A stretch of 64,000 nucleotides of DNA, taken from assembly GCA_001940645.1 (NCBI GenBank), contig MDVS01000014.1, forward strand, positions 1-64,000. Reading direction: 5' to 3'. Source of the stretch: Candidatus Heimdallarchaeota archaeon LC_3. Its GTDB lineage: Archaea; Asgardarchaeota; Heimdallarchaeia; Hodarchaeales; LC-3. Below, piece after piece: positions 7,972 to 16,333 of the stretch; position 1 is the first letter of the stretch; every line of letters starts with the position of its first letter. The position numbers were made by a program, and so were the translations under genes. The notes beneath the pieces are model-generated. The model ran no database searches, had not been told where the DNA came from, and saw nothing but the letters and a program-made list of their open reading frames with translations.

Positions 7972-8862
7972 TCAAATCAGTGAACGTCTTAAACAATCAA
8001 TAATTTTTTCTGCGTATATTCCTGTAGGATCAAGATCTGGATCATAAATTGTTATTTCAATTCCAAAACAATTCGGTGAGTGAAAAAGTTGTTTTAAAAG
8101 TTTACTCAGTAATAAAAAAGATAATCCGTTTGGCTCAGGACAATCAACAGCGGTCATCTCAGAAGAATCTATTACATCCATATCTAAATGAATCCAAAAT
8201 CCTTTTGTGTTTTTACTTACTGTTTCAATGATATTTGCAACATTTTCTTTAACATTTTTTTCATTAATCTCTTGACTGGTTGTTACACTGATGTTTAGAT
8301 TTGTGATTTCATCTAAAGCTTCATCATTTTCTCTCATACCGACTATATGAATATCTTCTTCCAATAAATAGGATCCTTTTCCTTCGAGATTGGTAAGGCG
8401 TGAATCACCCCGTCCAGTGACTATAGCAAGATCTTCTCCAGCAGCAGCCCCTATAAACTGAGAATTATTAGGATGTCGAAAGTCACTATGAGCATCTAAA
8501 AAAACTAATCCATACCTCCCTTGGCGTTTTAGAGCAAGCATGCTGCCAATAAGAATACTACAATCACCACCCAAAATTACTAATTTTTGATCATCTTCGA
8601 GAAGGTTTTCAATACGATTAGCTATATCATTGGAAAATTTTGCTATTGCTTCAGCATTACGATCACCCTCTCCCCGTTTCCATGAAGAATTGTATCTAGG
8701 AGGTACAAGGCTTCCTCCGTCAACAGCTTTAAGCATTTCCAGTAGTTTTCTGTCCCGAAGTGCCCAAGGAAGTTTATAACAGCCGGGTATTACACCATTT
8801 TCAGGAGGGTTTAAACCCAAATTTGAGGGTGCATCAAAAACAACTATCTTTTTCTTGGCCAT
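7972..8862 (-). CDS. Arginase/agmatinase-family ureohydrolase
   Basis: 296 residues. The binuclear Mn motifs are in order: LGGDCSIL (usually GGDHS, so one ligand His is Cys), FLDAHSDFRHP (DAHxDxxxP-like) and HLDMDVIDSSEM (DxDxxD), with a C-terminal GIEITIYDPDLDPTG Glu. The family hydrolyses guanidino groups (arginine, agmatine, guanidinobutyrate, formiminoglutamate) to urea or formamide. Substrate is unclear. The His to Cys change in the first metal motif also occurs in some family members but could alter metal use. It is divergent from the DinB-like gene. Confidence 0.88.
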   Translation of the reverse strand: MAKKKIVVFDAPSNLGLNPPENGVIPGCYKLPWALRDRKLLEMLKAVDGGSLVPPRYNSSWKRGEGDRNAEAIAKFSNDIANRIENLLEDDQKLVILGGDCSILIGSMLALKRQGRYGLVFLDAHSDFRHPNNSQFIGAAAGEDLAIVTGRGDSRLTNLEGKGSYLLEEDIHIVGMRENDEALDEITNLNISVTTSQEINEKNVKENVANIIETVSKNTKGFWIHLDMDVIDSSEMTAVDCPEPNGLSFLLLSKLLKQLFHSPNCFGIEITIYDPDLDPTGIYAEKIIDCLRRSLI

Positions 8863-8990
8863 ATTATCAATAAATCAAAAGAAGTTTAAAAATTTTCAAT
8901 TTCTCCAAAATAATTTGTTTCTAAAAAGTAACAATCTATCAACTTCTTAACTTATTCTATTAAAATTCAACATTACCAAATCAAATTACC

Positions 8991-9461
8991 ATGAACGAAT
9001 TTGAACAAATACTCCAATCCCTTAATGGTATTATGGAGTTCTACTTGACTAAAAGAAAAGACTATTCTTTAGAGTGCTTACTTGAATCACCAGTAAAAAA
9101 TGGTCAATCAGCTTATGAATTGTTTCTTCATACAGTAAAAACGTTATATCAATTTATTCACGAAAAGTTTACTATTGAACCTCGTGATCTAATTGGAAAA
9201 CCTAATGATGAATTAATTGATGTTCCTGATGATGTTGAACTTCCATTATATCAAAGAATGATAAATCAGTTAGAAAAAGCTAGTGATTCATTTTCTGAAG
9301 CTATTAATTCTCTTCCTAGTGAAAAATATGAAGAATATAGAGAAAAAATAGCTACTTTAGTAATGCACACTGTTTTACATGGTGGAATGGTATTAAGGAC
9401 TCAGAAACAATACATAGAAAACAATATGATAAATTTGACTACCGATCTTCAAGTAGCTTAA
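8991..9461 (+). CDS. DinB-like four-helix metal-binding protein
   Basis: 156 residues, mostly helical. ELFLHTVKTLYQFIH and, near the end, MHTVLHGGMVLRTQ provide the spaced histidines (one early, then H-x3-H-G-G) typical of the DinB/YfiT superfamily, whose three His residues hold a divalent metal. Bacterial members include thiol transferases, but no substrate can be named. It is divergently transcribed from the arginase-like gene and convergent with the YhhN-like gene. Confidence 0.55.
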   Translation: MNEFEQILQSLNGIMEFYLTKRKDYSLECLLESPVKNGQSAYELFLHTVKTLYQFIHEKFTIEPRDLIGKPNDELIDVPDDVELPLYQRMINQLEKASDSFSEAINSLPSEKYEEYREKIATLVMHTVLHGGMVLRTQKQYIENNMINLTTDLQVA

Positions 9462-9476
9462 TCAAACATTTTGTTT

Positions 9477-10178
9477 TCAAAGAAATGTAACCACCAAAGA
9501 TAAGAAAAATAAAGCCCCATAATAAGTGGGCATAATTATTAATTCCGAATATTTGAATTTATGATGAAATTCTCTTACCGCAATAAAAGAATCGGATGTT
9601 ACAAATAATAAAGCTCCAAAGATAACGATAATCAACTCTACTGCTGTAACAGATATATAAAGAAACACTGTGGACAATAACATTAAAGAGAGAGCAATAC
9701 TATATATAATAACAGGAATTTTAAATTCTCCCAAACCTTTTTCAGAAGAAGAAAGATATTTCAATAATGTAAAATCATAAATGAGTAGTAAAACAAATAC
9801 GACTCCTAAAATTATATATTGCTCACCAGTAACATTGTTAAAAGCCCAATTCACAAAAGAAATAATGAAAAATACTTGAGCTAATAGGAAAAGAACCATC
9901 CCAATTAAGAAATTCTTTTCAACGCCAATATCAGCAAAGAAACATAATAAAAATGCTACTCCAAATATTATGGAGAATATCGTATCATCTACGGGATTCA
10001 AAAATACAAAAATAGTTACTAGTAATGTTGGTATAATTTTAAAAATTATTAAGATGTTTTCTGATAATTTGTTAATATAATTTTCACTTAATAGAATTTT
10101 TTGTTCCTTAACGGTAGCTAAAAAAGCAAATAAAAAAGAAAATGGAATGAAAAACGAAGAAAAAAGCAAAAAGTCCAT
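9477..10178 (-). CDS. YhhN/TMEM86-family multi-pass membrane protein
   Basis: 233 residues with about eight membrane helices. The pattern FKIIPTLLVTIFVF, FGVAFLLCFFADIG, NFLIGMVLFLLAQVFFIISF and TSDSFIAVREFHH fits the YhhN family (KPLTT, GDxLL, FxxGxxxFxxxHxxY and SDSLLAxNRF blocks). Human and mouse TMEM86B is a lysoplasmalogenase that cleaves the vinyl-ether bond of lysoplasmalogens. In an archaeon an ether-lipid substrate is tempting but unproven. The GD of the canonical second motif is AD here. Confidence 0.8.
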   Translation of the reverse strand: MDFLLFSSFFIPFSFLFAFLATVKEQKILLSENYINKLSENILIIFKIIPTLLVTIFVFLNPVDDTIFSIIFGVAFLLCFFADIGVEKNFLIGMVLFLLAQVFFIISFVNWAFNNVTGEQYIILGVVFVLLLIYDFTLLKYLSSSEKGLGEFKIPVIIYSIALSLMLLSTVFLYISVTAVELIIVIFGALLFVTSDSFIAVREFHHKFKYSELIIMPTYYGALFFLSLVVTFL

Positions 10179-10281
10179 AAAATAGGAAGAAGTGCTGAAT
10201 CACTTAAAGTTAATTGCTCTTAATTTGAAAAATAGTGTGAAATAGCAATTTTTATTAAAAAAAGTTAAGACAAGAAATCCC

Positions 10282-11337
10282 TTAAATTGCTTTTAATTTG
10301 TTAAAAATCTCAATTTCCGTAGTTTTGATTTGTTCTAAGATGTCAGCACCTTTTGTCCGCATTTCTTTGGTCCAATATGATCCATCAATTAATCTATCTC
10401 CTGGTAACCAAATTTTATTATTATCCTTAATCCAAAAAATATAAGGAAAATAAATCCAATTATCATAAAGCTTTTGATTAATAGTTTTAAAAGAGTCAAC
10501 AATATCATTTATGTCTCTTTTCTGATCTTCATTGAAGATTCCTATATTATCCTCCAAAAATTTATGAGCAGAGTGACGTGCATCGATATGAGAATTATAA
10601 ACCCATGCATTAACATACCAACGGTGTTTAAACATCTTTTCATCTACTTCTGAGAAGAGGGATTCATTTTGTAAATCTCTAATCCATTTGTCATAGGCGG
10701 CTAATCCGTTGTATTGTCCATCCCATTTTTCGACAAAAAAGTTTTCTCCAGCTTCCTGTAAAGATTTGATTATCGTATCGTTTTTATCAGTTATTTGTGG
10801 ACTTTTTTTTAAAGTATTGACGATCCAAGGGAATTTTTGGGCAGTAGAGTATTCTTCATTTTTATCGTAGTATGACCTACAAATAATAGAATCATTATCG
10901 TAACCAGTAATAACACCCCATTCAGCAACATTGACAAGATCAATTGCAAGGACTGGTTGATTATCATTAATCTCAGATTTAATAATTGATAGAAGTTCAT
11001 TTTTTGTTTTAAATCTAATATCATCGGAATCTTTGGATTCTTCATTTTTTAAGAAATGTTCATTAAGAGAATAACCTAAAAAATTAATAGCATCAACTCT
11101 TTTAAACCAATCAGGAGAACTAGGACACTATTCTTTGTGAAAGTTTAAACGAAAAGCAGCACGAGAAATACCCATAAGTTCTGAATAAGAAGTGCTTTCT
11201 CCCTAATATTTCAAGATTTTAAATAAAGAAGCGATAAAAGTACATTCACTGTCTCGACCCCATTTAAGAGTGGCTAAATTTTCTAAAACTTTTTTAACAG
11301 GATAACCTTTAGGACTAACAACGGCCAAATAAAACAC
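10282..11337 (-). pseudogene. Broken C39-peptidase-like/BtrH-like protein gene with in-frame TAG codons
   Basis: One minus-strand frame stays coding-like from GTG at 11337 (or TTG at 11325) to the stop at 10282, interrupted only by TAG codons after KILKY (11205-11203) and after NFHKE (11130-11128), with a third TAG just before the GTG. Between and after them the protein reads on without a shift: CTFIASLFKILKY, YSELMGISRAAFRL, CPSSPDWFKRVD, AEWGVITGYDNDSIICRSYY, then a helical C-terminal half with WDGQYNGLAAYDKW. The first half resembles cysteine-protease-fold BtrH/C39-like domains (early Cys, GYD and RSYYD). TGG to TAG changes would explain the stops. The gene looks recently inactivated. Confidence 0.75.
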
Positions 11338-11449
11338 CTAAATGACAATATTAACGCAAAAAGATACTAGTTGAGAGCTAAATTTAAAGTTTAGGAAAAA
11401 ATTATATATCGGTAAAAACTGACTTTAAAAGATGAAATAGAAAATAATT

Positions 11450-11901
11450 CTAGCTATTTTTTAAGTAAGCAGCACCGTGTTTAACTTCAAAGTCGATATT
11501 GCTTAGAGGAAGGTATTTGGTGATTTTTCTGTTCTCTGGCATAATTTCATACTCAATAGATATCTCATCTTTTAACAAAAGTTTCAAAAGTTTAAGATTA
11601 TCAACAATTTTGGAAATAAAAGCTTTAGGAATATGAAAATACCCAGTTATTAGATTTTCATTCTCGTTATTCATTAAATGAGAAATGGGGAGAGATAAAA
11701 GCGAATGAATTGTACTTGTGTAAAATTCTTTATTTTTACAAACAATATTGTAAACATTAACATCTTTGAGATCAATATGATTAATACCAGGATATAGCTG
11801 ATAAACTCCTTTTCCAACAAATTGATCAAGAATATGACGGATTCCTCCGAACTCATTCTGTCTGATAATCTATCTAAAGAATCTAAAGTAATTGTGTTCA
11901 T
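11450..11901 (-). pseudogene. Truncated and frameshifted copy of the 12495-13994 HTH-type gene
   Basis: Conceptual translation gives ITLDSLDRLSDRMSS, then after a frameshift near 11845 GGIRHILDQFVGKGVYQLYPGINHI and on to GYFHIPKAFISKIV and a terminal HGAAYLKNS. This aligns with the last ~150 residues of the protein at 12495-13994 (GGIDYILKNLAKND, YPGINHIGL, CYFHVPKNFL, NGIAYLKN). The 5' two thirds are missing. The frame ends at 11901, directly against the small gene at 11924. Confidence 0.8.
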
Positions 11902-11925
11902 TTAAAGTTCATCTAAAGTAACTGT
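11881..11925. repeat. Short direct repeat between gene fragment and small gene
   Basis: ATCTAAAGTAATTGTG and ATCTAAAGTAACTGTG occur 30 bases apart around GTTCATTTAAAGTTC. The second copy overlaps the GTG start of the small gene at 11924. It may mark the break that truncated the neighbouring HTH-type gene, or simply a local slippage duplication. Confidence 0.5.
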
Positions 11926-12133
11926 GGCAAACAAAAACAACAACTGGACTAATCTTTGTTCATTGTTAAGCAGTTTTAGTGTCGAAAACAACGAAAATGA
12001 ATTGATACTTAACTGGAACCAACCAGATTCCGATCAATTAGAATTCATTACCAGTTTAATGAGCAAAGTCACCAACAGAAATGTTACTGGTGATTATGAT
12101 GAATTCTCTAAGAGTTGGTCTATTCGAGGATAA
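11924..12133 (+). CDS. Small paralogue-family protein (69 aa)
   Basis: 69 residues, GTG start. The pattern W-x2-L-x2-LLSSF, NELILNWNQPDSDQLEFI, LMSKVTNRNVTGDYDE and a final SWSIRG recurs in the small proteins at 15025-15303 (closely) and 12197-12493 (loosely). The order predicts helix, two strands, helix, strand, a compact alpha/beta domain with no catalytic motif. It starts beside the truncated HTH-type gene, as its relative at 12197 abuts the intact one. Function unknown. Confidence 0.7.
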   Translation: MANKNNNWTNLCSLLSSFSVENNENELILNWNQPDSDQLEFITSLMSKVTNRNVTGDYDEFSKSWSIRG

Positions 12134-12196
12134 TTTAAGACACAACCCAATTTATGCAATAAAATCCATAAATTAATATATTATTACTTACGTTAA

Positions 12197-12493
12197 ATGA
12201 ATTATATGTTCGATGATGATCTACGTAAATTTTTAGGGGATGATTTTGCTCTTCTGAATAAACCAGCAATTTATTTAACCAAAGAAGAGAAATGGAAAAT
12301 TCTACAAGCTATTTTATTTATGTTTGGTGCAGAAACCGAAGATAATAAAATAATCGTTTATGAATCTGAAGATAATGAAGAAAAAATTAATCAAATGAAA
12401 GCTTCAATCGAAAATATGTTGAAAACTACTGTTGAAGCAAAATTCGACAAAGAAACTAATAGATGGATATTAGAAAGCACGGAATTTAGTTAA
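12197..12493 (+). CDS. Small paralogue-family protein (98 aa)
   Basis: 98 residues. After an N-terminal leader (MNYMFDDDLRKFLGDDF) the family pattern appears: KWKILQAILFMFGAETEDN, KIIVYESEDN, INQMKASIENMLKTTVEAKFDKETNRWILE. It matches the 92-residue protein at 15025 in order and spacing (K-W-x7-L-x-LFGA, then K-I-x-V-x-E, then a closing R-W-x-I/L), but more weakly than the 69-residue one. It converges on the HTH-type gene, only one base separating the stops. Function unknown. Confidence 0.7.
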   Translation: MNYMFDDDLRKFLGDDFALLNKPAIYLTKEEKWKILQAILFMFGAETEDNKIIVYESEDNEEKINQMKASIENMLKTTVEAKFDKETNRWILESTEFS

Positions 12494-12494
12494 T

Positions 12495-13994
12495 TCAATT
12501 TTTTAAGTAAGCAATTCCGTTAGTAACCTTAAAATCATATTTAAATAATTTCGGAACCCTATTTATTTTAGGGTAAGAAAAGGGATCAGAAATTTCTACT
12601 TTTACTGATGGATAACTATGAGAAAACATTCTAATGTTAATTAATACATCAGTTAAAAAGTTTTTAGGAACATGGAAATAACAAATTATGATTCCAGTTT
12701 CTCTATTAGAGAAAACATGTGCAATCGGGAATGAAAGAATCGAATGTAATAGATTCTCAAATAACTCTTTCTTGTGAGTTTGGAATTTTATACAATTATA
12801 ATAATTAAGTCCTATATGATTAATTCCTGGATAAATCCTATATATATCATTTTTAGCTAAATTTTTTAGAATATAATCAATTCCTCCAGGACTCAAGCTC
12901 TTAGAGAGTGATGTAATTGAATTTATACTGAAGTTATTAGATCGAGTTAAATTTCTTAAAATTTCAATTTCAGTTTCTCTAAGCTCATTTTTATTAGATT
13001 TTGTCAAATCCCAACTTACAAAGTTAGATATTCGATTAGTTGAATTGAAATCAGGAATCTGAAAAGTTTTCCATCCTTCTAATGGATCATGCTTTTCTGG
13101 TTGAAAAGATTTTAAATTTAGATTCCAACTCCAATTATCTAGATAATAAGATTCAAAATCTAATAATTTATCTGATTCTCCAGAAGGAATGCAAGCTATC
13201 ACGGTATTATTTTTTTGAAAAGGAATTTCCCAGAAGATGAAATCAGAAACTTTTTTAATTATTTCTGGATAATCCTTTGGGTAATCGAAAGATAGGAAAT
13301 CAAATCCAAATTTGCTTGGATTCATTATAATGGTATTTAGATAACATACTCTATAAGATTTAAGAAATCGAAATGCTCTATTAACCCTAGACTTCTTTTT
13401 ATTATCGAATCCAAGACTAGGAATCATTTCATTATCTGTTGGTGGAACGATCCGTGGTTTACCCTCAACATTCTTGCTTAAGAAATTTATATCAGTCAGC
13501 AAATGAAAAAGTTCGACTTCACGAGACCGTAATGGGATCCTTATACTTTTAATGACATCAAAAAATTCAGAAAGAAATTTTTCCAATCCTAATGAAGGAT
13601 CAAAACTATTCATATAAGAATCTAAGATTGAAGCGTCAATTTTTCTTATTGGAGTATTATTAATATCTTTTAAATTGTCTATATAAATTTTGAAAGATGT
13701 TGGAAAAAGAAAAGAGCCGTTTTTGAACGGAATCATTACCGTGTTGAAGTCTTCTAAGTATGTTTTAGCCAAATCTCCTTTTAAAACTTTATTATGTATC
13801 TCCGCATATTTTTTATAGAATTCGTGGCTCAATTCACGATAAAGAATTTCTTTTTTTCTAATTTGATCCACATTGTTATAATTATTATTTATTTCAAAAA
13901 AGGATTGAGTTTTAAAATATCCTTCAATAATGTCGCTTATCATTTCCTCCTCTAATTTTTTTATATTTATAACATTATTGAGGTTGATTTCCAC
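12495..13994 (-). CDS. HTH-domain protein with C-terminal alpha/beta sensor-like domain
   Basis: 499 residues, no membrane segment. The N-terminal ~330 residues are unfamiliar. At ~370-430 a winged-helix-like region (ETEIEILRNLTRSNNF, SLSPGGIDYILKNLAKND, IYRIYPGINHIGLNYYN) is followed by an alpha/beta tail (~430-499; LLHSILSFPIAHVFSN, IICYFHVPKNFLTDVL) that resembles Lrp-type ligand domains in arrangement only. A decayed second copy is at 11450-11901. Its neighbours are tiny paralogous proteins and receiver proteins, suggesting a signalling or regulatory island. Family not recognised. Confidence 0.7.
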   Translation of the reverse strand: MEINLNNVINIKKLEEEMISDIIEGYFKTQSFFEINNNYNNVDQIRKKEILYRELSHEFYKKYAEIHNKVLKGDLAKTYLEDFNTVMIPFKNGSFLFPTSFKIYIDNLKDINNTPIRKIDASILDSYMNSFDPSLGLEKFLSEFFDVIKSIRIPLRSREVELFHLLTDINFLSKNVEGKPRIVPPTDNEMIPSLGFDNKKKSRVNRAFRFLKSYRVCYLNTIIMNPSKFGFDFLSFDYPKDYPEIIKKVSDFIFWEIPFQKNNTVIACIPSGESDKLLDFESYYLDNWSWNLNLKSFQPEKHDPLEGWKTFQIPDFNSTNRISNFVSWDLTKSNKNELRETEIEILRNLTRSNNFSINSITSLSKSLSPGGIDYILKNLAKNDIYRIYPGINHIGLNYYNCIKFQTHKKELFENLLHSILSFPIAHVFSNRETGIIICYFHVPKNFLTDVLINIRMFSHSYPSVKVEISDPFSYPKINRVPKLFKYDFKVTNGIAYLKN

Positions 13995-14193
13995 ATTAAT
14001 TACCGTAAATAGTCATCTGATTGAATGTTCAAAAATCTTTGGAAAATATGCTAGTTTGTTTTGGACGTTTTTTTAATATGATAAATCAACATTTGAATTG
14101 TAGAATAAAAACATAACTGAAAAAAGAAGTTAATTAAAGAATAGCTTAATCATATCTTATTAAGTTATAATCTAAGAATAAATTCAATTTGGA

Positions 14194-14658
14194 ATGCATA
14201 TGACAATGGAAATTGTGAATGAGTCCTTATCTGACCAAAGAAATTCTTATATCAATAATAATAAAGTTAGATTTTTATTGCTGGATGATGACCAAGATCA
14301 TATTTTTTTACTGAAATATCTTATTGATCAAAATACTAATGCTGAGGTTGTAACATTTGAAAAACCTGAAGAGGCCCTTAACTACTTAAAAAATGGTGAG
14401 GATCTAAAAGATTCAACAAAAGGAATTTCTTTAATAATTTCAGATTTCAATATGTTTCCCATAAATGGCATGAACTTTTACAAAGAACTCCAAAAGATGC
14501 GAATTTCCATTCCTTTTATTTTAATTTCGTCCTTTGTTTCTAAAAAAATGATTATTGACGCAAAAAAGGCTGGAATCAAAAATTGTATAAGTAAAAATCA
14601 GTTTTTCAACCATAATTATGAAAAAACGATCAAGTCTCTATTTCATTATCTTGAATGA
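14194..14658 (+). CDS. Stand-alone response-regulator receiver protein
   Basis: 154 residues, a single CheY-like domain. The acidic pocket is DDD at 31-33, the phosphoacceptor Asp84 is in IISDFNMFPINGM, Ser replaces Thr in FILISSF, and the conserved Lys is in CISKNQ. There is no output domain, so it would pass phosphate or bind a partner. The nearest kinase is the REC-PAS-HisKA protein at 17044-19335. It is the first of four short same-strand genes. ATG at 14194 (MHMTMEIV) has alternatives at the following Met codons. Confidence 0.9.
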   Translation: MHMTMEIVNESLSDQRNSYINNNKVRFLLLDDDQDHIFLLKYLIDQNTNAEVVTFEKPEEALNYLKNGEDLKDSTKGISLIISDFNMFPINGMNFYKELQKMRISIPFILISSFVSKKMIIDAKKAGIKNCISKNQFFNHNYEKTIKSLFHYLE

Positions 14659-14781
14659 CTTTTGTCGAAAAGAAAAATAATTGATGGTAGTGCGTAAAAG
14701 ACTCACTAGGAAGTGGATATATTTTTAAATAATCATCCAAGGGTGTTTTGATACATAATACATGATAGGAAGTATAAAAAA

Positions 14782-15012
14782 ATGAAGAAAAAACTAATAA
14801 TATCTCTAATCGGAATGTCACTGATATTCTTTTCATCCATAGCTATTCAAGGTAATATGGTAAATATCACTGATGATGCATCAACAGAAAAATACTCTGC
14901 GGATCCTGAAGCCCCATTACCTGAAGAAATCACACCAGAAGATGATTTCCATAAATTTGGATCTGATCCAAATCAACCTGTACCAGACCTTATTATTATT
15001 GGAGAAGAATAG
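14782..15012 (+). CDS. Small secreted acidic peptide
   Basis: 76 residues: a textbook signal peptide (MKKKLIISLIGMSLIFFSSI) and a mature part of ~50 residues rich in Pro, Asp and Glu, with the near-repeat SADPEAPLPEE and GSDPNQPVPDL. There are no Cys and no anchor. The gene ends in TAG 12 bases before the next small gene, so both are probably co-transcribed with the receiver gene. Function unknown. Confidence 0.7.
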   Translation: MKKKLIISLIGMSLIFFSSIAIQGNMVNITDDASTEKYSADPEAPLPEEITPEDDFHKFGSDPNQPVPDLIIIGEE

Positions 15013-15024
15013 AGAAGCGATATT

Positions 15025-15303
15025 ATGATTAATAATATAATTAATGTTCAGGATTCGATTATGAACAAATTAATGGATAATGAGAACAAATTCAATCTCT
15101 CTCAAGACAAATGGTCTTATTTGGGTAGTTTGTTATCCTTGTTTGGTGCTAAACAAGAAAAAGACAAAATTGTTCTTGAATGGGATTCTCCAGATGTTAC
15201 TCAATTTGAATCTTTGACAAAAATTATGAGCAAACTTATTAACAGAAATTTATTTGGTAGTTATTCGCGAGCTAGAAAGAGATGGTTAATTAGAGTAGTA
15301 TGA
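15025..15303 (+). CDS. Small paralogue-family protein (92 aa)
   Basis: 92 residues. From residue ~30 it aligns closely with the 69-residue protein at 11924: KWSYLGSLLSLFGAKQEKDK, IVLEWDSPDVTQFESL, IMSKLINRNLFGSYSRARKR and a final WLIRVV. The N-terminal ~28 residues (VQDSIMNKLMDNENKFN) are extra and helical. The basic C-terminus could bind nucleic acid or an acidic partner. It is sandwiched between the secreted peptide and a degenerate receiver. Function unknown. Confidence 0.72.
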   Translation: MINNIINVQDSIMNKLMDNENKFNLSQDKWSYLGSLLSLFGAKQEKDKIVLEWDSPDVTQFESLTKIMSKLINRNLFGSYSRARKRWLIRVV

Positions 15304-15427
15304 TTTTAACATTTCTCCTTTAATTACGATTTCTGAGATCTTTTTCTCAACTTTATTTTTTATTATTACAATATTCCAAGTTGATATTAGACTAGATTAA
15401 ATTAATAAAAACCAGAAGAGATATACT

Positions 15428-15817
15428 TTGACAGCGTTAGAATTCTCAGATTGTTCGCAAATCGATTTCACTCCGTCCTCTATTTCTTTCAAGAATGATA
15501 TTCAAATTTCTTATATTATTATCATCCATGAAAACAAAATCATATTCGATTTGATGAAAAAGATTCTGAGTAAAAGTGATATTCTTTATAACATCAAATT
15601 TTTTCATAATAGTGAGGAGGCTTTACATTTTATTCTGAATAATGAAATTGATCTAAAATTGTTCAATATTTTCTCAGTTTATGAAAGATTTTATGAAATT
15701 TTTACACATTACCCCAAAATTGGTAATTTTTTAGCTTATAATGGTGTAAAATTCTTTTATCGATTTGAAAAATTAAAAACATATGTAGAATACTTGAATA
15801 ATGTTCCTTTAATATAA
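15428..15817 (+). CDS. Degenerate receiver-like protein
   Basis: 129 residues, TTG start. Layout follows a receiver domain (ISYIIIIHENKIIFDLMKKIL, then IKFFHNSEEALHFILNNEID, then KTYVEYLNN), with the NSEEAL element also seen in the true receivers nearby. However, the acidic pair is HE/N (IIIIHEN), the phosphoacceptor Asp region reads LKLFNIFSVYERF with no Asp in place, and the Ser/Thr and Lys are gone. It therefore cannot be phosphorylated in the normal way and may act as a protein-binding pseudo-receiver or be decaying. The 7-base gap to the convergent adaB is tight. Confidence 0.6.
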   Translation: MTALEFSDCSQIDFTPSSISFKNDIQISYIIIIHENKIIFDLMKKILSKSDILYNIKFFHNSEEALHFILNNEIDLKLFNIFSVYERFYEIFTHYPKIGNFLAYNGVKFFYRFEKLKTYVEYLNNVPLI

Positions 15818-15823
15818 GGTTAA

Positions 15824-16333
15824 TTACATTGACTCAAGTTCTAATAAATATCTCTTTCTTTCGACTCCACCAGCATATCCCATTCTTCTCTTATCTTTGT
15901 GAATTACTCTATGACAAGGAATAACTATACTAACTAAATTATTTCCATTTGCACTCCCTACTGCTCTCATAGCATCATGTCTCTTAAGATTATTTGCTAG
16001 ATCTTGGTATGTCCTTGTCTCCCCAAAAGGAATTTGTAATAATTCCTTCCAAACACTTTCTTGAAATTGAGTTCCTTTTATATCTATAGGCACCTGAAAT
16101 TCTGTTCTTTTCTTCTCAAAATATTCTCTAAGTTCTATTTCAAGGCTATCTAATATCGAATTAGTTCCTTTTTCTAATTTTTTTCTGAATTTTTTTTCGA
16201 CTTTTGCTTTAAATTTAGTTAAATCAATACTATCTGTAAACACAACGAAACAAATACCTCTTATTGTGTTTCCTATCAAAATATCTCCTAATGGGCTTCC
16301 CATGTTTCGGTAGATTATTTTTGACGAAACCAT
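15824..16333 (-). CDS. adaB: Methylated-DNA--protein-cysteine methyltransferase (AdaB/Ogt)
   Basis: 169 residues. The C-terminal DNA-binding/active-site domain has VWKELLQIPFGETRTYQDLA (HTH entry), AMRAVGSANGNNLVSIVIPC and the acceptor Cys in IPCHRVI, followed by GYAGGVERKRYLL. The enzyme transfers O6-alkyl groups from guanine to its own Cys and is used once. Its ATG follows the TAG of adaA with no gap, so the two are translated in tandem, as in the AdaA/AdaB arrangement of Bacillus. Confidence 0.95.
   Translation of the reverse strand: MVSSKIIYRNMGSPLGDILIGNTIRGICFVVFTDSIDLTKFKAKVEKKFRKKLEKGTNSILDSLEIELREYFEKKRTEFQVPIDIKGTQFQESVWKELLQIPFGETRTYQDLANNLKRHDAMRAVGSANGNNLVSIVIPCHRVIHKDKRRMGYAGGVERKRYLLELESM

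Noticed and set aside
10809..11045. A 78-residue minus-strand reading frame
   Set aside because: The coding frame here is a different one, continuous with the BtrH/C39-like pseudogene. This frame only overlaps it.
10282..11337. Pyrrolysine or other TAG recoding
   Set aside because: Several intact genes here end in TAG (6891-6893, 15010-15012, 26876-26878, adaA), and the sites look like TGG to TAG changes, so decay is the simpler reading. The pattern is still listed as a finding.
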